From Terriglobia bacterium (GTDB lineage Bacteria > Acidobacteriota > Terriglobia > UBA7540): a stretch of 44,156 bases of DNA. Below are positions 17,617-26,539 of the stretch, piece after piece. The stretch lies in the NCBI GenBank assembly GCA_030038235.1, contig JASHPE010000306.1, positions 1-44,156 of the forward strand, written 5' to 3'. Both the position numbers and the translations under genes were made by a program. Each line of letters opens with the position of its first letter. Within the stretch, counting starts at the first letter, position 1. The notes beneath the pieces are model-generated. The model saw only the letters and a program-made list of their open reading frames with translations. It had not been told where the DNA came from and did not search any database.

Positions 17617-19398
17617 CTATAAGGGCACGTGCAAGGTTCCGACCATCCCGGAAGGCACGTCGCGGAATCCCAAACTGAATCCACTTGTCCCCGCCGGCGT
17701 CTTCACGCGCGCGCCCAGGACGAGGCCCTTATCCTGAATCTGGCTATACATTGCTCCACTAAAACTCAACGGAATGGTAGAAAGCTGCTCCACCTTGCCC
17801 ACCATCACCAGAAACTGTAGGGAGCCGGTCCACTTGCCGTCCTGAGGTTCGAGCGTGATGTTGCGCGGGTCGATGGTTACAGACGCCATGTACCCGCCCT
17901 CTGTAGGACTGAGGTGCACGGTGAAGCCGATGCCGGCCAGCGCGACGGGATTCGTGATGGCCTCGGCGAGCGACGGCGCCACGGCCAGATCGCGCGCGGC
18001 TACGTAACCCGGCCGGTACCGCAACTTCAAGCCCGGCTGCTTCACGGTGACCTCCAACCGGTGATAGGACCCGTCGGGATTGGCGGCTGAGGGATAGAAC
18101 GCCAGCGAATAGCTCACCCGCGCGTCGCTGGCGGCCTCTTGAATTGCGGCGCTCAGGTCGTTGATGTTGTGAAACGACTCGCCGCCGGTCTCCTCGGCCA
18201 GAGTTTCGAGAGTTTCATAGTTGAAATCGGGCCGGGCTGCGCCTCGGGGCAGCTTGTTCCGATTCCCGATCGAACTGCGGTTTGCCTGGAAGGGCGCCGG
18301 CGCCATTACACCACGTGCGTCCACCGGATAGACCGCCACATCGGCTTCATTCAAAGCGCGGATGGCGCGCGCCACGTCGTTCTCAAACGACTCGCCTGAA
18401 TACGGCAACTGTTGGCTCGAGGTACTCGCATTTGACGAATTCGATGACGTGCTTCCGCCCAGTCGCCCACTGCCTGCGCCTGCACCGCCTCGTCTTCCGC
18501 CTTGCTGGTTCGAGAGGCTGGACTGACGCGCGTTGGGGTTGCCTTGGGGAATGTCGCTTCCGCCGTTGCGTAAGCCGAGTTGCACGGGAAACGCGCCCGA
18601 AATCCAGATGAGCGTCTTCCGGCCGGGAATGCCCTGCAAATGCCCGGCGATGATTTCGAGCGCCGACGCGGTGCGTGTGGCGCGCACCGTCTCGGTTGAA
18701 TCCACGTAGGGCCGGTTGGAAGACTGTATGAAGTCGTCCCACTCGGTGGTATTCGCAACTCCACCCGTCAGCGAATTGGCCGAGCCGGGCGGCGCCGTGT
18801 CGGCCGCCACTTCCGGATTCACTCGATTCTGATGCCTATCGAGGACAGCAATCAGGGAAGCCGTGTCCTCGGAGAAATCGTGAAGCAGCGTGAGCGAGTC
18901 GCCCAGCACGAAGACGGCAACCCGGCTGTCAGCCGGCAGCCCGCGCAAGTAACGAAGGAAGTTTTTCTTGGCGAACTCCTGGTCTGTGAGCCCGGTGTTC
19001 AGTTCATCGAACAGAAAAACGGTGACGCCCGCGACATTCGACGCCGGCCGATTGGTGAATGTCCAGCGGCCCGGCGAACCGGCAGGCGCGGTGACCGTCC
19101 CGCCGCCTTCTTCCAAGGCGAAGAACGAGATCTTCTGCTCCTGGTTATTGTCCAGCAGCTCGAAGTCGTCGCGACGGAGATCATCGACCGGCTTTCCGTG
19201 CTTGTCCTTCACGACTACATCCACCGTGACGACATGTGTCTCGACTCGAATCACTTCCTGATTGTGTGGAGCCTGCGCGGCGGCTGGCGACGGCAGCACC
19301 AGTAGCAGCACGATGAACAAGCCCTGGGGACAAGCAGTAGGAAGACGGCGGCTGATGAACTTTATCAACGCGGATGGGCGGAGCCGGCGAACCGGCAT
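17617..19398 (-). CDS. VWFA-related acidobacterial domain protein, exported
   Basis: A 593-residue protein of the VWFA-related acidobacterial family (TIGR03436 type). A signal sequence lies at about residues 25-43 (LFIVLLLVLPSPAAAQA). The typical opening follows: VIRVETHVVTVDVVVKDKHG, VDDLRRDDFELLDNNQEQKI. The von Willebrand A-like core has VTVFLFDELNT, SRVAVFVLGDSLTLLHDFSE and GRKTLIWISGAFPV. A Gly/Ser/Asn-rich linker and the final beta-domain (VSYSLAFYPSAANPDGSYHR, LKLRYRPGYVA) complete the family pattern. The start at 19398 has AAGGA 7 nt upstream; an in-frame ATG at 19458 has no ribosome site. The family is abundant in Acidobacteriota and its role is unknown; adhesion or protein assembly in the envelope is a guess. 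Confidence 0.9.
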   Translation of the reverse strand: MPVRRLRPSALIKFISRRLPTACPQGLFIVLLLVLPSPAAAQAPHNQEVIRVETHVVTVDVVVKDKHGKPVDDLRRDDFELLDNNQEQKISFFALEEGGGTVTAPAGSPGRWTFTNRPASNVAGVTVFLFDELNTGLTDQEFAKKNFLRYLRGLPADSRVAVFVLGDSLTLLHDFSEDTASLIAVLDRHQNRVNPEVAADTAPPGSANSLTGGVANTTEWDDFIQSSNRPYVDSTETVRATRTASALEIIAGHLQGIPGRKTLIWISGAFPVQLGLRNGGSDIPQGNPNARQSSLSNQQGGRRGGAGAGSGRLGGSTSSNSSNASTSSQQLPYSGESFENDVARAIRALNEADVAVYPVDARGVMAPAPFQANRSSIGNRNKLPRGAARPDFNYETLETLAEETGGESFHNINDLSAAIQEAASDARVSYSLAFYPSAANPDGSYHRLEVTVKQPGLKLRYRPGYVAARDLAVAPSLAEAITNPVALAGIGFTVHLSPTEGGYMASVTIDPRNITLEPQDGKWTGSLQFLVMVGKVEQLSTIPLSFSGAMYSQIQDKGLVLGARVKTPAGTSGFSLGFRDVPSGMVGTLHVPL

Positions 19399-19546
19399 AC
19401 CCTGGTCCTTCTTCTGAGGTTCTTGCGGCCTGACGTCTTGCCGAAGAGTCGCGGACATTTGCAGTGTTGCGAAGCAAACCTCCGACTGCCGAATTATACT
19501 CGCCCGAAGCGGCGCTTTTCAATTTTCGACGGGAGGTCGCTTTACC

Positions 19547-20929
19547 TCACGGAGCAACGGCGAAGACGGTACCGCAACCCGTGATTCTGGTGAACGTGCA
19601 AGGGCCGTTGCCGCCGTAGGGAGTGGTTCCATAGAGCGTGCCGCCTTTTCCGAAGACGAGGTTGGTGGAAGGGTAGGCTGCGCCGCCGTTCTTGTTGGAG
19701 AAAGTGTGGAGGATCGTGTCGGTCCACGCGCCGCCCGGCGCCGCCGGCGGCAGAATCTTGAACGCAGTGCCTTGAAGCCCCTGGCCGCCATTCTGGCTGG
19801 TTCCGTACAGGTTTCCCGCTTCATCAAAAATGACGCCAGCGGAGGAATAGTCCGCGTCGTACTGATACTGCGGAAATGCGTAGAGCACGGTTTCCTGCCA
19901 GGGCTGGCCCTGCGCCGCTGGGGGCGACAGCTCGAACACTGTTCCCTCTTCGGCCGGGCCCCCGCCCTGGCCGAGAGACGTGGTCCCGTAGAGGTTGCCG
20001 CTCTTGTCTAACGTCAGCGGGTCAAGCGGGCTGGCGCCATCATCGCCGTCGAATTCGTGAATGATCGCGTAGCTCCAGGTGCCGCCCTGTGTGGGCGGAG
20101 GCGAGACTTCAAACACCGTGCCGCAGCCGCTCGAGCAGTAGCTCGAGGAGAATCCACCAAATTCCGTCGTGCCGTAAAGATTGCCTGCCGAGTCGATAGC
20201 CACTCCCGCGTCGGGCCAAAACCCGTCGTCTCCGCTGCCGAAACTGTGGAGTACGCTCTCCGTCCACTCCTCGCCCGATTGCGCCGGCGGCGACACCTCA
20301 TAGACCACGCCCAGGCCGTTCTGCCCGCCGTCAAACGTAGTACCGTAAATGTTACCCTCGCTGTCGAAAGCCAAGCCTCCCTGCGGAGCGGTCCCATCAG
20401 TGCCGAGTCCGAAGCTGTGGAGCACTGTTTCGGTCCAGGCGCCCTGCGGCCCTGCCGGTCGCTTCAGTTCGAAGACCACGCCCCCGCTGGCTCCGTTGAC
20501 GTACTGGCCCCCGCAAACTCCCGTGCCGTACAGGTTGTCATCCGGGCCAAAAATCACATTGCCGTGGGGAAATCCGCCGCCGAGACCGCAATCGAACGAG
20601 TAGAGAACCTCAAAGCTCCAGGCGCCGCCATTCCCGGCCGGTGGCGAAAGCTCAAAAACATTGCCGCACAGCGCAGTACAGGGGTAGCCGGCCGCGTCTT
20701 GCGTTACGCCATAAAGATTCCCGTGACTGTCCACTGCCAGGCTGCCGGAAGGCACCGCGCCGTCGCTGCCATTTTGGAATTGGTAAAGAGTTTTCTCTGG
20801 TTTTTGCTGGCCGGCGGCCAGAGCGGCGGGCGCCAACAGCACCGTCGGCAGAACCAACCCCGCCATCAAGACGAGGCCCAGAATCGCCAGCGTGGACCTT
20901 TCCTTGGACGGAAGCGACGAAGGCTGCAT
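19547..20929 (-). CDS. GloVer/TIGR03803-type tandem-repeat exported protein (copy 1)
   Basis: A 460-residue protein with a signal sequence (ILGLVLMAGLVLPTVLLAPA) and a series of about 40-60-residue repeats built on S-x-G-N-L-Y-G-T-T...G-x-V-F-E-L-S-P-P...W-x-x-x-V-L-H-S-F. This repeat family is common in Acidobacteriota and is expected to fold into a beta-propeller or beta-solenoid. Unlike the other two copies in this window it has inserts of the type PPAGNGGAWSFEVLYSFDCG and no C-terminal IPT/TIG domain. GGGAGG 8 nt before the ATG supports the start. It probably acts outside the cell; a carbohydrate- or surface-binding role is a guess. Confidence 0.88.
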   Translation of the reverse strand: MQPSSLPSKERSTLAILGLVLMAGLVLPTVLLAPAALAAGQQKPEKTLYQFQNGSDGAVPSGSLAVDSHGNLYGVTQDAAGYPCTALCGNVFELSPPAGNGGAWSFEVLYSFDCGLGGGFPHGNVIFGPDDNLYGTGVCGGQYVNGASGGVVFELKRPAGPQGAWTETVLHSFGLGTDGTAPQGGLAFDSEGNIYGTTFDGGQNGLGVVYEVSPPAQSGEEWTESVLHSFGSGDDGFWPDAGVAIDSAGNLYGTTEFGGFSSSYCSSGCGTVFEVSPPPTQGGTWSYAIIHEFDGDDGASPLDPLTLDKSGNLYGTTSLGQGGGPAEEGTVFELSPPAAQGQPWQETVLYAFPQYQYDADYSSAGVIFDEAGNLYGTSQNGGQGLQGTAFKILPPAAPGGAWTDTILHTFSNKNGGAAYPSTNLVFGKGGTLYGTTPYGGNGPCTFTRITGCGTVFAVAP

Positions 20930-21117
20930 TGCGACTTACCTCCCTTCGGGGTGCACGATTCCAAGCTGTCGAGCTCCCCCAAATGTGTGGTTACCGGAGC
21001 GCCGCACGTTCACGTAATCCGAGTCACGGAATTCCACGATGGGTTTCCAAGGCAGCCCAGAACCTACCACCAAACCGCCCCGAACGCAACCAGCAGCCCT
21101 TGTCGTGGGAATTGATC

Positions 21118-21699
21118 TTAACGCTGTGGGCTTGGGACCGCCTGCCCTAAAGCCTGGTTGACGGCAGCCCGCGCCTGCTCCGCCACATAAACCACAGGTC
21201 CACCCTCATAGACCGCCTTGGGAGGCAGATCCTTCCAGGACGCTCCCGGTGGATACACGGCGACGTGATCCCAAACGATGCTCCGGCGATCATGCTCGCC
21301 CAGCTCATGAGAGATCATACGGCGTTTGTCCCAGTACTGGGTAACGCGCGGGTCTGAAATCCGACGCAAGGCAGCCGTGGGAGGCGAGGACCAGTCCGTC
21401 GGCAATACCGGCTCCCACACCACCAACGCTCGCACCGGTTTACCGCCGAATTTCTCCAGGATGTGTTCGGTTGCAGAAGCCCCCTGCGAACAGACAGGTC
21501 AAGTAGGTGACAGGAACACCAACACCGGGACGTCGCCTTCGTCGGCGTTGAACACCGCCTTGATCACAGCGAGGTTGCCGGTTGTGAGGGGCTGCAACGG
21601 TGGCTGGCCGGAAGGCACCTGACTTCCGCAGTAGAAATGAACCAATCCTCCAATCAATGCCGCAGCCAGAATTACGCCGAATATGTATCTGGCTCTCAT
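21118..21699 (-). CDS. Membrane-anchored thioredoxin-fold protein, predicted selenoprotein (TGA at 21501-21499 read as Sec)
   Basis: Read through one in-frame TGA, this is 193 residues. It has an N-terminal anchor or signal (YIFGVILAAALIGGLVHFYC, residues 5-24), then VPVLVFLSPT-U-PVCSQGASATEHILEKF. The strand followed by P/T-C/U-x-x-C and a helix is the thioredoxin active-site arrangement, so Sec would be residue 67 and the resolving Cys residue 70. Downstream VRALVVWEPVLPTDW, SDPRVTQYWDKRRMISHEL and the final VVYVAEQA continue the fold in the same frame. The start ATG is 4 nt after the stop of the MerT-like gene, suggesting coupled translation. Likely role: periplasm-facing redox of thiols or metal-bound species. 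A hairpin follows the TGA at the same distance as in the DUF3179 gene. Confidence 0.82.
21464..21492 (-). promoter_or_regulatory. SECIS-like hairpin after the thioredoxin-fold UGA
   Basis: In the mRNA, UGUUCG (21492-21487) pairs with CGAACA (21469-21464) and CAG (21486-21484) with CUG (21476-21474); four bases CAAC bulge on the 3' side. The apical loop is GGGGCUU. It starts 15 nt after the UGA, the same spacing as in the DUF3179 gene. The loop is less canonical than GGUCU, so this one is a little weaker. Confidence 0.7.
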
Positions 21700-21703
21700 T
21701 CGC

Positions 21704-22063
21704 TTACCGAGCCAGCAAGCTGGCAACCGCGTTGGCCATGACCTGCGGGAAGAAGACAGCCATTACGACGATGGCCGTCGATAGCCACAAGAGCAAAGAC
21801 GTTAGGATGCTCGGCCGGCGCCCACACAGCGTCGCGCGTCGTGCCTGGTAGAATCCGTAAGCGATGAACAATACCGAAATCCCGAGCAAGTAGGGCCTCG
21901 CAGCCGAGAGCAGGGTTGAGCTGCCGGCGAATCCTGCGCCGGCTAAAAAGAGATCGGCGCGGCGCTCACACCCCACCTCATGACCGGATTCGACTTCCAC
22001 GCGGAAGCCCGCGTTGACCTCACTTTTCTTGCATTGCACTTTCCCCTTGACTTCCCATCGCAT
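21704..22063 (-). CDS. MerT-like membrane protein lacking the first helix
   Basis: A 119-residue protein whose last 85 residues follow the mercuric transporter MerT pattern: LFLAGAGFAGSSTLLSAARP, YLLGISVLFIAYGFYQARRA, then SLLLWLSTAIVVMAVFFP. The usual first helix with its vicinal Cys pair is missing; in its place stands a hydrophilic stretch with Cys-x-Lys-Lys and Gly-Cys-Glu. The only Cys in the loop after helix 2 is TLCGRRP. So a Hg(II) uptake role is doubtful; the protein may instead be a partner of the selenocysteine protein encoded 4 nt downstream. The ATG at 22063 is preferred over a TTG at 22081. Confidence 0.55.
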   Translation of the reverse strand: MRWEVKGKVQCKKSEVNAGFRVEVESGHEVGCERRADLFLAGAGFAGSSTLLSAARPYLLGISVLFIAYGFYQARRATLCGRRPSILTSLLLWLSTAIVVMAVFFPQVMANAVASLLAR

Positions 22064-22436
22064 TGATGTATCATGAGCCAAATATCAGCTCGGTTAGCGA
22101 CACGCGACCATGTCCGCCGCTCGATTGCCGCTTCTTCGAGGTGCTGGCATGTGCTTGCGATGCAACTCCGTCAGTCCCAGATCCCCGGCCGCGCGCCAGA
22201 CCCATGCGCTGAAATCCACGGGACCTCGCAGCAGCCGCCGGAAAGTCCGTGCCTTGGCCGTCCGGTGCCCGAGCTTGCGGGCGCACCTCTCGCGAACAAA
22301 GCTGGAAAGTCCTGTGAATTCAAAGATTAACGGGCTGTGGGTATCGACCGAGTGCAAATTTGCTCTGCGGGCTGGCGGGAACCCGCGCTCCGTGCTATGG
22401 CTTAATACTGGGTCGCGAAGGTCGTCGCGATCACCC
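22064..22436. other. Divergent intergenic region between MerT-like and xylanase genes
   Basis: No convincing gene is seen, although frames are open on both strands. An imperfect 24-nt dyad (TGATGTAT at 22064-22071 against AAATATCA at 22080-22087) abuts the MerT-like start codon and could be an operator. Promoters for both divergent units should lie here, but I cannot place them with confidence. Confidence 0.4.
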
Positions 22437-23543
22437 ATGGAGTTTCTTTCTTTGAAGACAAGCACCTTCGTGATCGCTGCCTGGATGCTCGCAGTAACCT
22501 CGCTATTCGCTCAAACGCCGCGCCGCGCCAAGTCGAAGAAAGCGCCCGCCCAAGCGGACCTTCCTCTGCGCCAGCTCGCCGATCAGGCGGGGATCAAGAT
22601 CGGCACCGCCGTCATGCCCCTGCTGTTCCGCCAGGACTCGGACTTCCGCGACGTTCTGGCGCGCGAATACAACTCGGCGGAGTCGGTCACCATGTTCAAG
22701 CTGGTGCACCCGCAGAAGGATCGGTACAATTTCACCGAAATGGACCCGGAAGCGGCCTTCGCGCGCGAGCATGGCATGACGCTGTTTGGCGCGCCGCTGA
22801 TCTACAAGCCCGCAAGTCTGCCCGATTGGATGCACAGTTTCTTCTGGACCGAACATGGACTCGATGGCGTGATGCGCGATCACATCCAGACCGTGGTGCG
22901 GCACGGCGGCAGCGTCTTCAGCGCCTGGGAAGTGGTGAACGAGCCGCTGACCACCGAGAACCGGCCCTTCGGCACCACGTTCGCTACTGAGGAATACACC
23001 GCGCGCGCCTTTCGTTACGCTCGCGAAGCCAATCCGAATGCCGTGCTGGTGCTGAACCAGTCTTTCGGACGCGCGGGCGTGGAGCCCGGCCTCGCCAATC
23101 GCTTCTTTGATCTCGTGTCGAAGGTGAAAGCCAAAGGCGGTCCGATTGACGCCGCCGGGATCGAAATGCATCTGGAAATTCCCACGTTGCGTCCAACCTA
23201 CCTCGACGACTTCCGCGACTTTCTCGATCGCTGCCATCGTGCCGGTCTCCAGGTTTACGTAACCGAGATGGATGCGTATCAGGGCGCGCCCGGCGAGGTT
23301 CCCGACGCCTTCGAGCGCCAGAAAACGGTCTACCATGATGTAATGGCTGCATGCCTCGCCAGCCCGGCGTGCAAAGCGTTCTACACCTGGGGGATTTCGG
23401 ACGCGCACAACATGTACCAGACGCGCCCGCGCGATCCGCGGCCCGACGCCAAGCCGCTGCCCTTCGACGAGCACTATCGGAAGAAGCCGGCGTACTACGG
23501 CCTGCAGCAGGCGCTCGAGGAAAGATTGGCAAAGAACAGATGA
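22437..23543 (+). CDS. GH10 endo-1,4-beta-xylanase (copy 1), exported
   Basis: A 368-residue glycoside hydrolase family 10 enzyme with a signal peptide (STFVIAAWMLAVTSLFAQT). GH10 enzymes cleave internal beta-1,4 bonds of xylan with retention. The general acid/base Glu is in SAWEVVNEPL (N-E-P motif) and the nucleophile Glu in VYVTEMDAYQ. Other family features are FTEMDPEAAFAREHGMTLFG, AFRYAREANPNAVLVLNQSF and the closing AFYTWGISDAHNM. The frame is open upstream to about 22110, but only the start at 22437 gives a signal peptide. It overlaps the second xylanase by ATGA, so both are translated from one message. Confidence 0.9.
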   Translation: MEFLSLKTSTFVIAAWMLAVTSLFAQTPRRAKSKKAPAQADLPLRQLADQAGIKIGTAVMPLLFRQDSDFRDVLAREYNSAESVTMFKLVHPQKDRYNFTEMDPEAAFAREHGMTLFGAPLIYKPASLPDWMHSFFWTEHGLDGVMRDHIQTVVRHGGSVFSAWEVVNEPLTTENRPFGTTFATEEYTARAFRYAREANPNAVLVLNQSFGRAGVEPGLANRFFDLVSKVKAKGGPIDAAGIEMHLEIPTLRPTYLDDFRDFLDRCHRAGLQVYVTEMDAYQGAPGEVPDAFERQKTVYHDVMAACLASPACKAFYTWGISDAHNMYQTRPRDPRPDAKPLPFDEHYRKKPAYYGLQQALEERLAKNR

Positions 23544-24775
23544 ATTCCAGACTTCGCCGCCACAAGAGCCTGCCCTTCTTCGCCGCGTCGCTCTGTGCGA
23601 TCAGCGCGCTGTTGATCGCGCGACCCACCGCCTTGCTTCGCGCTTCGCATCGCGCCGCGCAGGACGCTCCAAAGATTTCCCCAACTTCCGCTTCACAGGC
23701 GCCCGCACCGGTGACCGCCTCATCTCGCGCGGCGGCAAAACCTCAAAGCTCTCCGACCCTGCGCAGCGTCGCGGACACTTTTGGTTTCCACATTGGCTCG
23801 ATCATGCAGCCGAAGATGTTCGACAATCCGCTGTACCGTGACGCGCTGGGCAACGAGTTCAACGTCTTCATCTCTTTCGTTTTCATGAAACAGGTCGAGC
23901 CGGTCCAGGGCCAGTACGATTTCAGCGGCATGGATCGCGACATGCAATTCGCGCGCGATCACCAGCAAAAGCTCTTTGGCGCGGCGCCGATTTATCGCGC
24001 TGGCGTGGTGGCGCCGGACTGGTTAGTGCCGCAGCGCTTCGGCAACTTCGGCCGGTCAGCGTCGGAGTTCGACAGCATCATGAAGGATTACATCGAAACC
24101 ACGGTGCGACACGGCGGCGACAGTTACTACGCCTGGGAAGTAGTCGACGAGCCGCTTTCGAACAAGAATCAGCCGTGGGAGGCCGTCTTCGGCCGCGATG
24201 AGTACATCGCCAAGGCCTTCCGCTATGCGCGCGCCGCGAATCCGAACGTGGTGTTGGAGCTGAACGAGACCTTCGGACAGGCCGGAATCGATCGCGCGAA
24301 GTGCGACCAGTTCTTTGACATGATCGAGCGCCTGAAAGCGCGCGGCGTTCCCATTGACGCAGCGGGCACCGAGATGCACCTCGAAGCACAGCAACTGCGT
24401 CCGGCATACCTGGACGAGCTCAAGTACTTCCTGGGCCGCGCGCGTACCGCCAAGGTGCAGGCCTACATCACAGAGATGGACGTCTATCAGGGTCCGCCGG
24501 GCGCGTTTCCCGATGCCATGGAGCGCCAGAAGCAGATCTATCACGACGTGGCGGCTACTTGCCTGGCCGATTCCAATTGCAACACGCTAATCTTCTTCGG
24601 AGTCTCCGACATCCGGACTTGGCTGCGCGCGAAAGTCCGCGACCCCCGCGCGGATGCCGAGCCGTTGCTCTTCGACGAGATGTTCCAGCCCAAGCCTGCC
24701 TATTTCGGGGTGCTGCAGGCGCTCGAAGAGCATGCGGCGGCATTGAAGAGCGCTGGCGCCAGGCACGGTCGATGA
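23540..24775 (+). CDS. GH10 xylanase-like protein (copy 2), N-E-P replaced by D-E-P
   Basis: A 411-residue paralogue of the preceding xylanase, beginning at the ATGA overlap. It has a signal sequence followed by an Ala/Ser/Pro-rich linker (about 35-75), then the GH10 barrel. The acid/base motif reads YAWEVVDEPL, so the family Asn before the catalytic Glu is Asp. The nucleophile motif AYITEMDVYQ is intact. That Asn normally contacts the sugar at the cleavage site, so specificity or pH range may differ, or activity may be lowered. Similarity to copy 1 is evident over the whole barrel (FRYARAANPNVVLELNETFG), pointing to tandem duplication. Confidence 0.88.
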   Translation: MNSRLRRHKSLPFFAASLCAISALLIARPTALLRASHRAAQDAPKISPTSASQAPAPVTASSRAAAKPQSSPTLRSVADTFGFHIGSIMQPKMFDNPLYRDALGNEFNVFISFVFMKQVEPVQGQYDFSGMDRDMQFARDHQQKLFGAAPIYRAGVVAPDWLVPQRFGNFGRSASEFDSIMKDYIETTVRHGGDSYYAWEVVDEPLSNKNQPWEAVFGRDEYIAKAFRYARAANPNVVLELNETFGQAGIDRAKCDQFFDMIERLKARGVPIDAAGTEMHLEAQQLRPAYLDELKYFLGRARTAKVQAYITEMDVYQGPPGAFPDAMERQKQIYHDVAATCLADSNCNTLIFFGVSDIRTWLRAKVRDPRADAEPLLFDEMFQPKPAYFGVLQALEEHAAALKSAGARHGR

Positions 24776-24787
24776 ATCAGGGCTTTG

Positions 24788-25108
24788 ATGAGCGCCGAAT
24801 CGAGGACGGAACTCGAACGCCGCGTCCTGGCGGCGCTGTGCGCCGGGACACGCGACGGATCAATGCACGAGGCGGCGCGGGCGCGGTTATTAGGCTACAT
24901 ATGGAGCCAAGCGGCGCACGAAGCGCTGTTCGAAATCGTGATGAGCTTCCCTTCCGCGAGCTCGGACGCCTTGCGCGATCAACTTCCGGCGCGGCTCACA
25001 CGGCGCGGATTCCCCGATTTCGACTTCGCGGCGCTATTCGCATCGCCCTTAGCCGATCGAGCGGACGCGGAGGAGTGGATGGCGCAACTCACTGGTCCCG
25101 ACTCTTGA
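24788..25108 (+). CDS. Small conserved-looking protein, unknown function
   Basis: A 106-residue protein (MSAESRTELERRVLAALCAG...) with helical, amphipathic character and no signal or membrane segment. It begins 12 nt after the second xylanase stop, so it may belong to that operon. Its 3' end overlaps the convergent phosphodiesterase gene by 20 nt. I do not recognise a family; the composition and regular codon usage suggest it is real. Confidence 0.6.
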   Translation: MSAESRTELERRVLAALCAGTRDGSMHEAARARLLGYIWSQAAHEALFEIVMSFPSASSDALRDQLPARLTRRGFPDFDFAALFASPLADRADAEEWMAQLTGPDS

Positions 25109-26456
25109 AAATGCTTTGGAGCGGCGGACGATCGCCGAACTTCGGGTCGTGGATGCCCATCGCTTCGAGCAGCGTGGGAGCGATCTCGGTTATCGCGATC
25201 TGATGCAAGTCAGCGCCCGCGCGAATATCAGGGCCACAGGCGATAAAGGATGATTGGAGTCCGGGGCGAGTCGGGAGATATCCATGATCGCCGTTCGGGA
25301 AACGGAGCTCGTTAACCAGCGGACCGCTGGCCTCGGCCACGAACTTTGCGCCGTCGGCAGCATCGAAGGCCAACTGCGCTTCGGGATCGGCGCCCATGCG
25401 AACCAGCGCCTGACGGTCGAACTCGGCGTGGATCAATCCCTGTTCGCGCAGCGGCTTCAAGGCAGACTCAACCTGTGCGGCGAAGTCATCTCCCTGCGGC
25501 CAATAGATGAAGAACGAGCCCTCGTTGACCACAGTCGTGATCTTCCCGCCGGTGACGCGGCCGTGCGAGTCGACGGTGAGCAGACCCGCTTGGGCCAGTA
25601 ACAAATTCGCCTTCACCTCGCGCTGCACGGGCAGAAAGCCATGATCGGAGACTACGAACACGTCAGTCGAGCTTTCGATGCCGGCCTGCTTCACGGCAGC
25701 CAGCAATTCGCCGATGTGCACATCGTCGCGTTCCAAGGCTGCGATAGCCCGAGCGCTGCCGGGTCCGCGGTCGTGCTCAGCCAGATCCAACGCTTCGAGA
25801 TGGACCAGCGTCAGACTGGGGTGATGGCGGATCAGAAACTCGGAGGCGATGCGCGCACGGTTCCCGTCGTCTTCGCTGTCGTGACGCGGCAAGCCGAGCG
25901 TCAGGGCGACTTCGAGCGTCACCAGGGGATTCATGAAGCGCGCGACGTAGAAGGGCTCAGGGGCCGCGGCCTTGTTAGGATTCCAGATCTCGGGGACGTC
26001 CCAGTTGATGGCAGCCCCGGCGGTCACAGGCCAGGCTACCGAAGCGGTTGTCAGATGATGCTTCCGCGCCTCGTCCCACAGGGTCGGCATGCGGATGGCT
26101 TTCGCGAACCAGAACCAGTCGTTGGGATTCCTGCCCGCTTCGCGCGACGACAGGTTGGTGTAGATCCCGTGCGCGGCGGGCATGCGGCCAGTGACCATCG
26201 TCGTGTGCGAAGGATAGGTCAGCGTCGGGTAAACGCCCTCGACCGCTTCCGCGAAGGTGCCCTGCGCGATCAGGCGGCGGATGTTGGGAATCGCGGGGCC
26301 AGGCGGCGGATTCATGTACCAGCTCGATGCCATGCCGTCGACCGAGATCACCAGCACATGACGTCCTGCAGCCTTGCCCGGCGTGTTGAGGCCGATCCAC
26401 ACGCCGCCAATCAGCGCGAGCAGCACGGCTATGAGAATCAAGACTGTTTTTCGCAT
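25089..26456 (-). CDS. Exported nucleotide pyrophosphatase/phosphodiesterase (alkaline phosphatase superfamily)
   Basis: A 455-residue enzyme with an N-terminal anchor or signal (KTVLILIAVLLALIGGVWIG). It shows the two-metal site of the NPP family: VISVDGMA (metal Asp), the nucleophile region YPTLTYPSHTTMVTGRMPAA, HLEALDLAEHDRG, VVSDHGFLP and FPNGDHGYLP. Members hydrolyse phosphodiester or pyrophosphate bonds of nucleotides or lipid head groups, with Thr as the nucleophile. The ATG at 26456 is preferred because the signal begins there; a GTG at 26492 is possible. It is divergent from the CPBP gene. Confidence 0.88.
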   Translation of the reverse strand: MRKTVLILIAVLLALIGGVWIGLNTPGKAAGRHVLVISVDGMASSWYMNPPPGPAIPNIRRLIAQGTFAEAVEGVYPTLTYPSHTTMVTGRMPAAHGIYTNLSSREAGRNPNDWFWFAKAIRMPTLWDEARKHHLTTASVAWPVTAGAAINWDVPEIWNPNKAAAPEPFYVARFMNPLVTLEVALTLGLPRHDSEDDGNRARIASEFLIRHHPSLTLVHLEALDLAEHDRGPGSARAIAALERDDVHIGELLAAVKQAGIESSTDVFVVSDHGFLPVQREVKANLLLAQAGLLTVDSHGRVTGGKITTVVNEGSFFIYWPQGDDFAAQVESALKPLREQGLIHAEFDRQALVRMGADPEAQLAFDAADGAKFVAEASGPLVNELRFPNGDHGYLPTRPGLQSSFIACGPDIRAGADLHQIAITEIAPTLLEAMGIHDPKFGDRPPLQSIFKSRDQ

Positions 26457-26539
26457 GACCAGTTTGCGACCCAGGCGCCGACGCACCCACACTCAGACGC
26501 CAGAAGCGAAGCTTGCCCTGGGTCCGGGATCGATCGGAA

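Noticed and set aside
22110-22436. N-terminal extension of the first GH10 xylanase
   Set aside because: The frame is open, but the signal peptide begins only at 22437 and the upstream part is Arg/Ser-rich without similarity to any domain.
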